A stretch of 64,000 nt of DNA from Flaccisagitta enflata. Lineage: Eukaryota > Chaetognatha > Sagittoidea > Aphragmophora. This document shows, in pieces, positions 10,611 to 21,088 of this stretch. Both the position numbers and the translations under genes were made by a program. The notes under the pieces are model-generated. The model saw only the letters and a list, made by a program, of their open reading frames with translations. It was not told the origin of the DNA and did not search any database. The stretch covers positions 54,374,001 to 54,438,000 of the forward strand of contig OZ231127.1 in the NCBI GenBank assembly GCA_965153355.1, written 5' to 3'. The stretch's first letter is position 1. Each line of letters begins with the position of its first letter.

Positions 10611-11348
10611 AAGTGGGTTCTAGACTGGCAACTAAATCGAACAGTTTGTAGTTGATCATGTACTTTTAAAAATGACAAAAAAAATCGAATTTTTGTTGTC
10701 TCCAACCAATCAATCTTTGAAATGCTTTCAAATTTTACCAAAAAATGATAGAATCATGCGTATTACACGTCTGGTTATCTCTTGAGCTCTAGTTTTATAA
10801 TCTCATGGATTTTAAGTCAGATTTCGTAGGAGGAGTAGTCCAATTTTTTATGCCAAAAATAACCAAAATCTACTATTTTGACCACAACCATCTCTAAGTT
10901 GTCATAAAAAAAATAATATCGCTGTCCCTGAATTGGGTTGAAGATTGTTTTTCTCTTTTATTCTAATCAATATGAATAAAAAAAAACCTAAAACAATCAG
11001 GTACATGAGTTTTAAGCACATGCGGGGGGAGAATATACCATCAACATTAAGTGATAATAAAATTTTTTCCTAGATAGTATATCGCTAATGGCTATTGGCA
11101 ATAACCACTTGGACCGTTACAGCGGAGTTTTGCTGTTTGTACATTTATGTAATCTGGTATAATAGGAGAGGTGACATATACTAAAATACAAAATGAAGAA
11201 TTTTAGATTTTTTTGTATCTCAATAAATGACATAGGCGTTAATGCGCCCACGTCTGGTTCAAATCAAATTAAATAGAAACAATTCTGACAACAGTTTTGA
11301 ATCAAAAATCGCGCGCTCTGTTTTTATACTTCAACTTGATAACATGTA
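10611..11348. other. Unassigned AT-rich segment
   Basis: No gene or clear repeat is seen in this stretch. Confidence 0.4.
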
Positions 11349-11839
11349 CAGTACGATGGGAGCAAAGACGACCTAGACTGGAGGATAGATTTAAAGTATC
11401 TTAATTTCATTTGATGTGTAAAAAGATTAAGATCCATTAATTAAAGGTTATTCTATTGCTTGAATACATTGGCTTCTCTCATTCTTTAACTTGTGACTTA
11501 ATTTCGTCAGGACTTTATCCTTAAATGTTCTAACCTGGCTCATAAGATTGGGCAGAAAAAAAAATCAGCTCAATCATTCTTTTTGAAAAATAGCTATAAA
11601 ACCTGTCCGATTGAGCTGATTTTTTTCTCTTATAGAATTGTTAGCCCAATCTGATGGGCTAGGTTAGAAATTTGAAAAATGAAGTCCTGATCAGAATTGA
11701 AGAATGAGAAAAGCTAACATATTCAAGCAATAGAGCAACTTTTAATAAACATAGATCTCAATTCTTTTATAAATCAAATGAAATTAAGATACTTAAAATC
11801 TATCCTCCAGTCTAGGTCGTTTTTGCTCCCATGGTACTG
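11349..11839. mobile_element. TA-flanked foldback MITE (491 bp)
   Basis: The left arm CAGTACGATGGGAGCAAAGA and the right arm, read inversely, CAGTACCATGGGAGCAAAAA match, and the match continues through CGACCTAGACTGGAGGATAG. The element is flanked by TA on each side and is palindromic along nearly its whole length. The centre has AATCAGCTCAATC / GATTGAGCTGATT. A Tc1/mariner-type non-autonomous element is likely. Confidence 0.85.
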
Positions 11840-11944
11840 TATACATTATTACAAATTGAATAATTGTGTCACTGCATTTGCATATATGTGCATATGAGAT
11901 TCAGAATGATCTCAATAATGACAGAAAAACTAGAAATTGATGAT

Positions 11945-12012
11945 ATGACTAACACCTGATGGACCAATGGACCAACCAACAGACCAACGTACAGAGCCGC
12001 GTGCGCATAATT
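11945..12012 (-). mobile_element. GTCGCGTG short element, partial reverse copy
   Basis: GATGGACCAATGGACCAACC..GAGCCGCGTGCGCA. Probably interrupted by the foldback that follows. Confidence 0.35.
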
Positions 12013-12020
12013 GACACATA

Positions 12021-12811
12021 ACCTGGGGTTACAAGTACTGTCTTTGGATCAAAGTGTGTTATAGTAAACCTCTATAAATCTGAAACTATTAGACCAAAAG
12101 TCTTCAAATTTTCAGTGTATGTCGGTAATAAGTGACAGTTTTGTAATACCAAACCTCAGAAACAAGGACTCAATTGGTTGAAGTCATCAAAAAATTGAAA
12201 TAACTGCTATTTTGGGGGCTAAATCAATTTTTTTGCAATATTTTTCATGAAAAGCTGTCTTTATTTGCTTGAAATCTTTATAAGAAATGAGCTAACACCT
12301 AGGGGTTGGTGCCAAATGATAGATATTTCAATCATAGATTGTGTCTTAATACCAAACTGAAAAAATTGGGACTCTTAACAAAGTCTCATTGGATTTTAGT
12401 CAGTCATTCTCTCAATTTGGAATATCAATCATGAAAAAACAACTAAGTTTTAATTGAATGCTAAATCGTAAAATTCATGAGCAGAATTATGATCTACGTT
12501 TAGTTGTCCTTAATTTGTGTCCAATCCCAGGGTGCTAGCTTAATTGGTTTGGAAATGACAAGCAAATAAAGAAAGTCTATTGAAGAGCACATTGCAAAAA
12601 AATTTGATTTGACCCTGAATATGGCAATTCTTTTAACGGTCTGCTGACTTCAACCAATCAAGTCACTGATTCTGGGTTTTCGCATAACAAAAGTGTCACT
12701 TATTACCAACATACACTGAAAATTTGAAGACTTATGGTCAAGTAGTTAGGGAGTTATAAAGGTTTACAACAACGCACCTCGATCCAAAGACGGTGCAATA
12801 ACTCCGGGTAA
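12021..12811. mobile_element. Long foldback element (~790 bp)
   Basis: Left-arm segments CTGTCTTTGGATC, GTAAACCTCTATAA and CACTTATTACC (as its inverse) recur inverted on the right as GATCCAAAGACGG, TTATAAAGGTTTAC and GTCACTTATTACC. The centre contains CCAATCCCAGGGTGCTAGCT, related to the centres of the 6037 and 35921 foldbacks. Confidence 0.75.
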
Positions 12812-12829
12812 CTTACAACATTGTTGCGA

Positions 12830-13000
12830 TGGCTTGGCAGGGGCATTTAGTACCACATACCACCCCAATCCCCAGCACACATCCAAAAACACACCCGCAG
12901 CATGCTATAAGTGCCTTTATACACTTTTTTACTCAAGCATTACGGGCCAGTGGATGGATGGATGGACGTAAGGACGATTTCCCTTATCTGACTGTCTTAT
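12830..13000 (-). mobile_element. GTCGCGTG short element, diverged reverse copy
   Basis: Contains TGGCTTGGCAGGGGCATT, a CACCCCAATCCCCAGCACACATCC stretch and GGATGGATGGATGGACG. This is the same order as in other reverse copies. Confidence 0.4.
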
Positions 13001-13036
13001 GATTTTGACCGCAGGAAAATGTTTATTCCAAGATTT

Positions 13037-13255
13037 TTAGTCGCGTGCACGCGACTCTACAACCCGCTTTGTCCGTCCATCTGTCGGTTGGTCGGTCGGT
13101 CTGTTGGTCTGTTGGTCCGTCACACTTTTACTTTTTTTATCGATCTTATTTCTTTAAGTCATTTAAAGTAATTTAAGACTATACTGAGTCATTTTAAGTC
13201 ATTCTAAGTCATTTTAAGTCAATCTGTAAATCTCGCACGCGACTTATAGGTGTTT
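13037..13255 (+). mobile_element. GTCGCGTG short element, forward copy
   Basis: A perfect head palindrome AGTCGCGTGCACGCGACT, a GTCCGTCC/GGTCGGTCGG block, a few TCATTTTAAG units and the tail CTCGCACGCGACTTATAGG. It shows that the minisatellite in the 1554 copy is an expansion of a motif the element already carried. Confidence 0.75.
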
Positions 13256-13592
13256 TTTTTGCTCACTAGCTTGGCTTTGGTAACATAACTTTCGCATTGG
13301 TATGGTTACTACTAAATCTATTTGATCACGTAGTTGCCTTCAATGATCCTTGATGAGCCGCCAAAATGTTTGCAAAAAACGTGAAAAACTTAAAAACTTC
13401 AATTTTATGATTTCTCCCTCACAATGCAAATTCACTGTGACTATGACTTTGTCAACAGACATGCATAGCTTAATGCTTCCCTTCTAATTGTAATAATGAA
13501 AATCCGGTATCAAAATTGCTTTGATATCTTGTTGGGAGCCCTGATGGAAAATGAAAAAAAGGTTGCAATGAAATTGATAAAAAAGCTCAATA
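13256..13592. other. Unassigned segment
   Basis: No gene or repeat is recognised. Confidence 0.4.
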
Positions 13593-13960
13593 ACAGGCTG
13601 TGCAAAAAATTTGGTATTTACATATAATCACGAAAACCATACTTCTAGATGGCACAGTAAGGCAAAATTGGAAATATAGTCTCAGCACTTTAAAAAACCT
13701 TCAAAATCAATCAAGAATGCATGATCATTTTATGTTTTTTGATTAATACCAATATTCTTATGGCTATTGTCAATGTATCATTCCTGCCCTCCATCAATCT
13801 CATTTACAGTATTTACAGTATTTTTGCTTCCTTTTCCCTCTAGAACATTCAAAAGTAGTCAACTAATATCATTAACTCTAATTTTGATGAGAAACTATGT
13901 ATAAACAATGGATTTTACATGTTTTTAGGCATCGGTACCAAATTTTTTGCACATCCTGTT
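13593..13960. mobile_element. TA-flanked MITE (368 bp)
   Basis: Terminal inverted repeats of ~24 bp: ACAGGCTGTGCAAAAAATTT at the left, inverted at the right (AAATTTTTTGCACATCCTGT), each next to TA. A lone similar end occurs at 51349 (ACAGGGTGTGCAAAAAATCT). Confidence 0.75.
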
Positions 13961-13963
13961 AGT

Positions 13964-14342
13964 CCCAAAAGCGTCAGATGGTCAGCGGTACCTGTTGCCA
14001 CTATGTAAGTGTATATTGGTGTGAGGTGGTTAAAGTGGCAGAGGCCCCAAAGGGGCCAATGACCTATGCTTAGCAAGTTTGTGGAATTCAGGCCTCAAGA
14101 CTGGAATTTGGGCCTCAAGGGTGGGTTTTTGACCCCAAGGCTGGGTTTTGGACCTCAAGGCTGGGTTTTGGACCTCAAGGCTGGGTTTTGGACCTCAACG
14201 TTGGGATTTTGACCTCAAGGCTGGGATTTGGGCCTCAAGGCTAGGATTTGGACCTTAAGGCTGGGATCTGGGCCTCATGGCTGGGATTTGGGCTTCAAGG
14301 TCGGTTTTTGGGCTCTCAGGCCTCAAAACTGGCCTGGCAGGT
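13964..14342 (+). repeat. Foldback-family tail plus 20-bp minisatellite
   Basis: Begins AGTCCCAAAAGCGTCAGATGGTCAGCGGTACC, then a GGCCCCAAAGGGGCC..GACCTATGCTTAGC box. Then about 12 copies of the ~20-bp unit CTCAAGGCTGGGTTTTGGAC. Same order as at 27195-27780. Confidence 0.8.
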
Positions 14343-14350
14343 CTCAAGTT

Positions 14351-14951
14351 AGGCTTTTGGGCAGCGGCCCCGAAGGGGACGAAGTCCTGTAGAACACAGG
14401 GGGACTTTTGTTTGTCCGTCCGTTTGTTCGTTCGTCCGTGCGTCCCCCCCCTCAGGCCCCTCAGGCCTCAAATCTGGCCTCTCAGGCCTCAAATCTGGCC
14501 TATCAGGGCTCAAATCTCGCCTCTCAGGCCTCAAATTTTGCCTTTCAGGCCTCAAATTCAACCTCTCAGGCCTCAAATCTGGCCTCTCAAGCCTCAAATT
14601 AGGCCTCTCAGACCTCAAATCTAAATTCTCAGGCCTCAAACCTGGCCTCTCAGGCCTCAAATTAGGCCTCTCAGGCTTCAAATCAGCAACCTAACCCTCA
14701 ATTTATTGCTCTCAGGCTTCAAACCAGTCCTCTGATTTCAAGCTCTGATTTCCAGCTCTCCCAATCCTCAAGTCAGCCCTCTCAAGCTTCCAATTGGCAT
14801 TCTTAGGCCTTATATCAACCTTCTTAGACCTCAGTTTAGGCTCTTGAAGGCCTTTGGTCAGCCCTCTATAGCATCTCATCCCCTTTCTCAGGCAGGACGA
14901 ACGAAAGTCCCCCTGTGTTCTACAGGACTTCGTCCCCTTTGGGGCCGCTGT
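14351..14951. mobile_element. Foldback element with minisatellite core
   Basis: The left end GGCAGCGGCCCCGAAGGGGA is followed by CGAAGTCCTGTAGAACACAGG. The right end is the inverse (CCTGTGTTCTACAGGACTTCGTCC, then GGGGCCGCTG). The core is ~22-bp CTCAGGCCTCAAATCTGGC repeats. Open frames on both strands (14277-14624, 14349-14681) come from the repeat. Confidence 0.8.
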
Positions 14952-15790
14952 CCTGCTTCCACCTCCCTCCAATTCACAATCACTCAAAGCAGGGCAACGG
15001 GTATTGCTCAAATAAGGCTTTTCTGGCTTCAAATTTAAATTCTCAGGCTTCAAACCTGGCCTCTTAGGCCCTCGAGTCAGCTATCTAAGCCTCAATTTTA
15101 TTTCTCTTAGGCTTCAATTTAGTCCTCTGACCTTTCAAACCTTAATCCAGCTCTCTCAAGCTTCATGTTAGCCCTCTGAAGCTTTCAATTGGCATTATAA
15201 GGCCTTACATCAGCCCTCTTAGACCTCAGTTTAGGCTCTTGAAGGCCTTCAGTCAGCCCTCTATAGCATCTCATTCACTTCTTCAGGCAGGAAAGTCCCC
15301 CTGTGTTCTACAGGACTTTGTCCCCTTCGGGGCCGCTGCCCTGCTCCCCCTCACTCCAATTCACAATCACTCAAAGCAGGGCAACGGGTATCGCTGACCA
15401 CATATTGCCCTTGGGCGACCTGTTGGGCCTCAAGGTTGGGTCTTGGGGCTCTAGGCTGGAAATTGGGCCTCAAGGTTGGGTTTTGGGCCTCAAGGTTGGG
15501 TCTTAGGGCTCAAGGCTGGGATTTGGGCCCTAAGGCTGTGATTTTGGCTTCAAGGCTGGGATTTGGGCCTCATGGCTGGGTTTTTGGCCTCAAGGCCAGA
15601 ATTTGGGCTTCAAGGTTGGGATTTGGGCCTCAAGGCCAGGATTTGGGCCAAAAGGCTGGGGTTTGGGCCCCATGGCCAGGATTTGGGCCATGAGACTAGG
15701 GGGGAATGACGGAGGAGGAGGAAAAATTTCTGCATATGTGAAAGCATAGGTCATCAGCCCCTTTGGGGCCGCTGCCCAAAATAAAGAACA
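14952..15790. repeat. Cluster of foldback-family pieces and minisatellite
   Basis: Includes a second TCCCCCTGTGTTCTACAGGACTTTGTCC..GGGGCCGCTGCCC end (15295-15342), the GGGCAACGGGTATCGCTGACC tail, then TCAAGGTTGGGTTTTGGGCC-type units to about 15690. It closes with GAAAGCATAGGTCATCAGCC..GGGGCCGCTGCCC. Confidence 0.75.
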
Positions 15791-15794
15791 TCAT

Positions 15795-16072
15795 TAATAG
15801 TCGCGTGCTACGCAACTCTACACCCCGCTTTGTCGGTCCGTTGGTCAGTCCGTTGGTCCGTCCATCGGTCCGTCCGTCGGTCCATCAATTGGTCTGTCCG
15901 ACAGTCCATCCATTGGTCCGTCCGTCCATTGGTCCATCACACTTCACTTTTTTGCCGTTTATGGTTTTTTTGGCTATACCGCTCCTGCCCAAATGCTCCA
16001 CAGACCTCAAATATGGCCCCTGCCAACCCACACTCGACTGGGGTAGCCGTGTATCCGGCCTTGTTTTACTAG
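15795..16072 (+). mobile_element. GTCGCGTG short element, forward copy
   Basis: Head TAGTCGCGTGCTACGCAACTCTA, a long GGTCCGTC/CGTTGGTC run, GCTCCTGCCC, and tail ACTCGACTGGGGTAGCCGTGTATCCGGCCTTGTT. Confidence 0.75.
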
Positions 16073-16136
16073 TAGCTATCTCTATCTCTTTTGAAGGCTT
16101 CAGAAAAAAATGATTTTCTCATGAAAAATAGAAAAA

Positions 16137-16210
16137 GTGTATCATAGACAGACAGATCAACCTACCAATGGACAAACCGACAAGGTGTACAGTCGCGTGT
16201 GTGCAACAAA
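16137..16210 (-). mobile_element. GTCGCGTG short element, partial reverse copy
   Basis: ACAGACAGATCAACC..GACAAGGTGTACAGTCGCGTGTG. Only the head half is present. Confidence 0.4.
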
Positions 16211-16770
16211 AAATATCATGATACTTAGGGTCATGCAAAAAGTTGGCGGCGGTTTTTCCCAAAAAACTCCAATTTTGCTGATTTTTAGCATGGAATGCTC
16301 ATCAAATCGAATCATGAGTTGGGGCGTATATCAACTTGTTATGCGTAGATGGTGACTACCTGACAAAAGAAATGTTTATCGAGTGATTTGTGACACTATG
16401 ACGCTATGACGCTATGCTGAACTAGGTTGGATTGGTCATCGTTGTGCTGAGAGATGTGCCGATGTATAGAATGCGCTAAAAATTGCATTAGTTTTTTTTT
16501 TCAATTCTATTTTATTGTTTTTTTATGTTACGTAAAAGAGTTCGCACAGTATCAGATCATACAGAGTTGCATCACCAAGCGGTATAAAAGAAGCATTTTT
16601 CTAGCAAACAGGCCATTGCCCGCCCTGACGTTGCTAACCAGCTGTAAAAAAGCAGAGAATAGTCAATCGCAAAACATAATTGTCGACTTGCATAATGAAC
16701 CATGAACAACAATATCTATCATCATACTCTATTAAACCGTTCTTCAAATAGCAGAGGCAAATGGCGCTCT
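16211..16770. other. Unassigned segment
   Basis: No gene is recognised. A GACACTATGACGCTATGACGC stretch is a short local repeat. Confidence 0.4.
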
Positions 16771-17137
16771 GACCATTACGCATGTCAGAGTGCCAAAAAC
16801 GGGCAAAACTGGCTTTCCCCCCACCATCATCTTTTTCCTTTGCAAAAGTTCTGTCAAACGAGCCGTCGCGCGACTTTCATTTCGATCGGGAACCATCGTT
16901 AGGATGAGGTTGAAGTTTGAATTGAATTATCATTGGAATCAATATTTTTATTATGCAAATTTTGCCTCTGCCATAGATTTCTATGGAAACTTCATGGTCA
17001 CCCTAACGATGGTTCCCGATCGATTTGAAAGTCGCGCGACGGCTCATTTGATAGCATTTGAGCGAAGTAAATAGATAATGGCGGGAGGAAAGCCAGTTTT
17101 GGCCAATTGCGGCACTCTGACATTCGTACTGACCATT
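16771..17137. mobile_element. Foldback element with conserved 124-bp core (inverted)
   Basis: The arms (CATGTCAGAGTGCC..AAACTGGCTTTCC.CCC and GGAAAGCCAGTTTTGGCC..GGCACTCTGACA) are inverted. The core 16891-17014 is the reverse complement of 7158-7281 at roughly 90% identity and the same 124-bp length. The arms are unrelated to those at 7038. Confidence 0.75.
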
Positions 17138-17169
17138 CTCTCATTTCATTGGTCACATTTCATATTATT

Positions 17170-17232
17170 TGGGGTTTTTGGGCAGCTGCCCCAAAGGGGA
17201 CGAAGTCCTGTAGAACACAGGGGTACTTTTTT
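17170..17232. repeat. Foldback-family end fragment
   Basis: GGGCAGCTGCCCCAAAGGGGACGAAGTCCTG..ACACAGGGG abuts the next complete element head to tail. Confidence 0.6.
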
Positions 17233-17671
17233 GGGCAGCGGCCCCGAAGGGGATGAAGTCCTGTAGAACACAGGAGGACTTTTGTTTGTTTCCATCCGTT
17301 CATCCGTCCGTTTGTCCGTCCATTCGTCCCCCCCCCCAGGCCCTCTCAGACCTGAAATAAGCCCTCTCAGGCCTGAAATTTACCCTCTCAGGCCTAAAAT
17401 ATCCCCTCTCAGGCCTTGAATCTGCCCTCTTAGGCCTGAAATCTGTCCTCTTAGGCCTGATATCTGTCCTCTCAGGCCTGAAATCTGCCCACACAGATTC
17501 AAGGCCTGAGAGGGCAGATTTCAGGCCTGAGAGGGTTATCTCAGGCCTAAGAGGGCAGATACAAGGCCTGAGAGCCTGAGAGGTCCTGGTGGGAATAAAC
17601 GGATGGACGGAATGACGAACAAAAGTCCCCCTGTGTTCTACAGGACTTCATCCCCTTCGGGGCCGCTGCCC
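17233..17671. mobile_element. Complete foldback element with minisatellite arms
   Basis: The clearest copy of the family. Left end GGGCAGCGGCCCCGAAGGGG, then ATGAAGTCCTGTAGAACACAGG; the right end is the exact inverse order. The ~20-bp units run as CTCTCAGGCCTGAAATCTGCC on the left and switch to GGCAGATTTCAGGCCTGAGAGG after about 17490. The arms are therefore themselves inverted. Tandem-repeat arms in opposite orientation are the defining layout of foldback (FB/Galileo-type) transposons. Confidence 0.8.
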
Positions 17672-18165
17672 TGCTTCCTCTCACTCCATTTCACAATCAT
17701 GCAAAGCAGGGCAATGGGTATTGCTGACCACATATTGCCCTTGGGCGACCTGTTTTGTCAGAACGTCCATCCGTCCATTAGTCCCCCCCAGGCCCTCTCA
17801 GGCCTGAAATCTGCCCCCTCAGACCTGAAATCTGCCTTCTCAGGCCTGAAAACTGTCCTCCCAGGCCTTGAATCTGCCCTTTCAGGCCTGAAATCTACCC
17901 TCTCAGACCTGAAATCTGCCCTCTCTGGCCTGAAACCTATCCTCTCAGGCCTTAAATCTGCCTTCTCAGATTAAGGGCATGAGAGGGCAGAATTCAGGCC
18001 TGTGAGGGCAGATTTCAGGCCTGAGGGGGTAGATTTCAGGCCTGAGAGGGCCTGGGGGAACTGATAGATGGACGGATGGATGGACGAACAAAATTCCTCC
18101 TGTGTTCTATAGGACTTTGTCCCCTTCAGGGCCGCTGCCCTGCTCCGTCTCACTCCAATTTACAA
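17672..18165. mobile_element. Second foldback element with minisatellite arms
   Basis: The spacer GGGCAATGGGTATTGCTGACC is followed by CAGGCCTGAAATCTGCC-type arms whose direction switches near 17965. The end is TCCTGTGTTCTATAGGACTTTGTCC..GGGCCGCTGCCC. Confidence 0.7.
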
Positions 18166-18169
18166 CCAT

Positions 18170-18540
18170 GCGAAGAAGACCCAAATCCTAGCATCAAAGG
18201 TCAAATCCCAAAGTTGAGGCTCAAATCCCAGCCTCAAGGCTCAAATCCCAGCTTGAGGCTCAAATCCCAGCTCGAGGCTCAAATCTGAACCTAAAACCTC
18301 AAATCCTAGCCTTGAGGCTCAAATCCCAGCCTAAAGCCTCAAATCCCAGCATTCAGGCTCAAATCGCTGTCTCATGGCTCAAATCACAGCCTTGAGGCTG
18401 AAATCCCATAATTGATTTTCAAAATCAATCCTAGAGCTCCAAATTTGTTAAGCATAGGTCATCCGCCCCTTTGGGGCCACTGCCCCTTTCACCCTCACAA
18501 ACCCACATATACTTACATTGGGGCAACGCTTTTCCGACAA
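18170..18540. repeat. Minisatellite (CCTTGAGGCTCAAATCCCAG)n and family end
   Basis: About 11 imperfect ~21-bp units, closed by AAGCATAGGTCATCCGCCCC..GGGGCCACTGCCCC. This is one arm of the same foldback family. Confidence 0.75.
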
Positions 18541-19044
18541 TTTATCATAATTTGCTCTCTCTCTTTCTTTTTTATCAGTCACAGAAATTCTCTCTTACAG
18601 CGTTGATTTTGAATTTGCATTAGTCACATAGCCTCTTTTCATCAGCTTCCTCTTGATTTATTTCATTATTTATCATCAGTTTTTGTAGGGCTATACTTGA
18701 CGATTTGATAGAGACAGATTCATCATTTGTTACTCAGGTTCAAGAATAAAAACAATTGCTTCCCAAATTTTCGGAGGACCATGCCTTCTTTGTTGTGAAA
18801 AATTTTGTCTGTAACGACGGTGTACAAATTGTTATATCAAAATCAAAGAAATTCATTTTTCATTTCAATTTTCCTATTTCTTTGTGAATTTTTCATCTTT
18901 TTGTGTGTAACTCAACCAGGAGCTTCATTATGTTTTCTGCTGTACTGACTACAAATTAGTCCGCCGATCCAATGAATATAAACCGACTCTTGCACTTCTA
19001 TTAGTCGAGTCAGTATGATATCAGAAATACTATACATTGTTTCT
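18541..19044. other. Unassigned segment
   Basis: No gene or repeat is recognised. AT-rich. Confidence 0.4.
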
Positions 19045-19600
19045 GGGCAGCGGCCCCAAGGGGGACTAAGTCCTGTTGAACACAGGGGAAATCTGTCCGT
19101 CCATATCTCCGTCTGTAAGTCTGTGCATCTGAACCCTCCTGCCCCATCATCAGGGCTTTGTCTCCTTTGGGGCCCATTGCGATCCAAATTCTGCCAAATG
19201 ACCCTATTCCATGCAATATGGCCCAAATCCAAGTAAAACAGCCCAAAATCAAACAGAATGGCCTAAATCCAAGGAAAATGGCCCAAATCTTGCTGGTACA
19301 AAACCTAAATTCTAATCTGAGGTCCATCATTTTGGCCCATTAGACCTAGATTCTGGCTCCTGATGCCCCGATTTTGGTATTGGAGACCTACATTGGGGCT
19401 TTAGAGACCCAAGTCCCAGCCTCTGAGACCATGAGATTGGTTGCTGAGACCCAGATTCTGGCCTCAGAGAATCACATCATGGCGTAGGAGACCCATATCC
19501 TGGCCTCTCAACCAGATCCTAGCCTGCTCCCCTGCCAATTTACCAACAAACCACTCAAGCAGGATATGGGTACCATTTCCCATATATTGCCTTTTATCAT
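19045..19600. repeat. Diverged foldback-family copy
   Basis: GGGCAGCGGCCCCAAGGGGG..AAGTCCTGTTGAACACAGGGG, then degenerate AATGGCCCAAATCCAAG and GAGACCCAGATTCTGGCC units, ending near GGGTACC. Confidence 0.6.
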
Positions 19601-19633
19601 TCTTCCATGTTATTCAATGGGAATCTAGCATTT

Positions 19634-19735
19634 TTAGTCGCTGGCTAAGCGACTCTATAAGAGACTTTGTCTGTCCGTCCATCCATTGGTCCATCCGTCG
19701 GACCGTCCATCGGTCCGTCCGTTGGTCCATGGCGT
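19634..19735 (+). mobile_element. GTCGCGTG short element, head only
   Basis: TTTTTAGTCGCTGGCTAAGCGACTCTATAAGAGACTTTGTC, followed by GTCCGTCC and CGTCGG repeats; no tail is seen. The palindrome is kept as AGTCGCTGG.TAAGCGACT by compensating changes. Confidence 0.55.
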
Positions 19736-19900
19736 TTTTTTTCTATTCATGTAAAATCAATCAAATCGGGCAAGAAATAAGAGATCATCGTTTTTTTTTT
19801 GCAAAGTGAAACATGAAATCAACTTGTAGAAGAGCATCCGGAAGAAGAAAGGTTTTGAGTCTTAACTAATGAATTGTGATAATCATTACATTTCATACAG

Positions 19901-20211
19901 ATGCCCCTTACAATGGAGGCCCAAAACGCGGTGGAGTTAAACGGCAGCCAATCGAAGATTTGGCGGGCATTCTTGAAATTACTCATCGTTCTAGCGCTGC
20001 CTCTGATTGATTTGACCACCGACATTTACACACTTTACTCGTACTTCGATCCAAATAGACCATTGATGTTAAAGGCGTTCTTTATCAGTCTCTCTGTGAC
20101 ATTCCTTCACAATGTGATTTCTACCGCCTGTGGCGTAACTCGCCTTGTAGCTCTTCATAACCAGAGGTGCAGATTCTCCGGGGCAAAGTGGAAATGCTAC
20201 GGAGCAAGAGA
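19901..20211 (+). CDS. XK-related-like membrane protein, exon 1
   Basis: Probable first coding exon. The ATG follows directly on TTTCATACAG, which looks like a 3' splice site, so an untranslated exon may lie upstream. Two hydrophobic segments are visible: residues ~27-51, containing LPLIDLTTDIYTLYSYF, and ~56-80, containing FISLSVTFLHNVIS. The D-x-x-T-D pattern inside the first helix resembles the N-terminus of XK-related proteins, a family of lipid scramblases and membrane proteins. The exon can end at AAGAGA|GTGAAA in phase 2, which fits the acceptor before 20598. The frame otherwise stops at 20215. Exon borders are inferred from splice motifs and phase. Confidence 0.6.
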
Positions 20212-20309
20212 GTGAAAGGCAAAAAAAATATACGGTGAAAATACAATGGAAACTCAGGGAAATGATGGAAATGCACTAATTTGCATTAACAAGGCCACAA
20301 ACATGGCTA

Positions 20310-20455
20310 CCAAGTTCACATGTGGATGGGCAGGGACAGTGGTAAAGAAGGACAACCCTGTTATGCTGAAACCACCCAAATATTCTGAAAAAAATGATGA
20401 ATGGATAGACCAACAAGCATAGCAGGATTTGGAGTCGCATGCACGCAACTAAAAT
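20310..20455 (-). mobile_element. GTCGCGTG short element in intron 1, diverged
   Basis: GATGGGCAGGGACAGTGG, then AATGGATAGACCAACAAGC and GGAGTCGCATGCACGCAACTAAAA. Reverse orientation. Confidence 0.5.
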
Positions 20456-20597
20456 CATGCAAAAGTTCGAATATTAGAATTGATGAAAAAAATATTCTTA
20501 TCTATCATAGTTGCTATTGTGAAATACAAGGATACCTAATGTTTGCTGTGCACATTCAATATGCGGCAGCCCAGGTTGTCAAGGCGTCAGCCTCCAG

Positions 20598-20765
20598 AAT
20601 CCGCACCTCTGTTCATAACCATCTAAGCAAACTCATCATTTGGAGTTCGACTGGATGGAAATGTCTGACAGTCGGTCTGCATGCCCTTGGAGTTGGCGGG
20701 ATACTTGTCCCCTTGGAAGCAATCTTGTTGTGTCGGAAATTGGAAGCAAAGTTAATATTGAAAAG
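20598..20765 (+). CDS. XK-related-like membrane protein, exon 2
   Basis: The acceptor is taken as GTCAGCCTCCAG|A because its phase matches exon 1. The donor is AAAAG|GTTGGG in phase 2. The peptide includes GLHALGVGGILVPLEAILL, a hydrophobic segment, followed by basic CRKLEAKLILKR. XK-family proteins have a similar helix followed by a charged cytoplasmic stretch before their FE-x-x-PQ segment, which is what exon 3 supplies here. The acceptor is the weakest part of the model; alternatives lie at 20570 and 20575. Confidence 0.5.
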
Positions 20766-20832
20766 GTTGGGCCAAAAAAGAAACGGTACAAAATTTGTTT
20801 GTAAATGTTTCATGTTCATGCAAAATCCATAA

Positions 20833-20985
20833 AAACAAGGTCGGACACACAGCCATTAGTTGCGGACGGGTGGGCGCGTTTTCCCACTTTTCGACTTGTG
20901 CTTACAGACACACCGACGGACCAACGGACCAACGGACTGACGGACAAAGCCTCTTATAGAGTTGCGTGTCCACAACTAAAAACAA
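20833..20985 (-). mobile_element. GTCGCGTG short element in intron 2, copy a
   Basis: AACAAGGTCGGACACACAGCC, GCGGACGGGTGGGCG, GACGGACCAACGGACC, then AAAGCCTCTTATAGAGTTGCGTGTCC. Confidence 0.75.
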
Positions 20986-21088
20986 AACTGGATGAAAGTT
21001 TTGTGAAAAATCTTCAATGTGGGACCTTGCTGGTTGTACTAACTGAATTTTTTGAGAAATGGCAGTATGATCAAGGATAGCATCCAAC

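Noticed and set aside
14277-14681. Repeat proteins of type LRPQIWP and LRPERPD
   Set aside because: They overlap on opposite strands within a 21-22-bp minisatellite of the foldback family; the same holds for 52990-53406.
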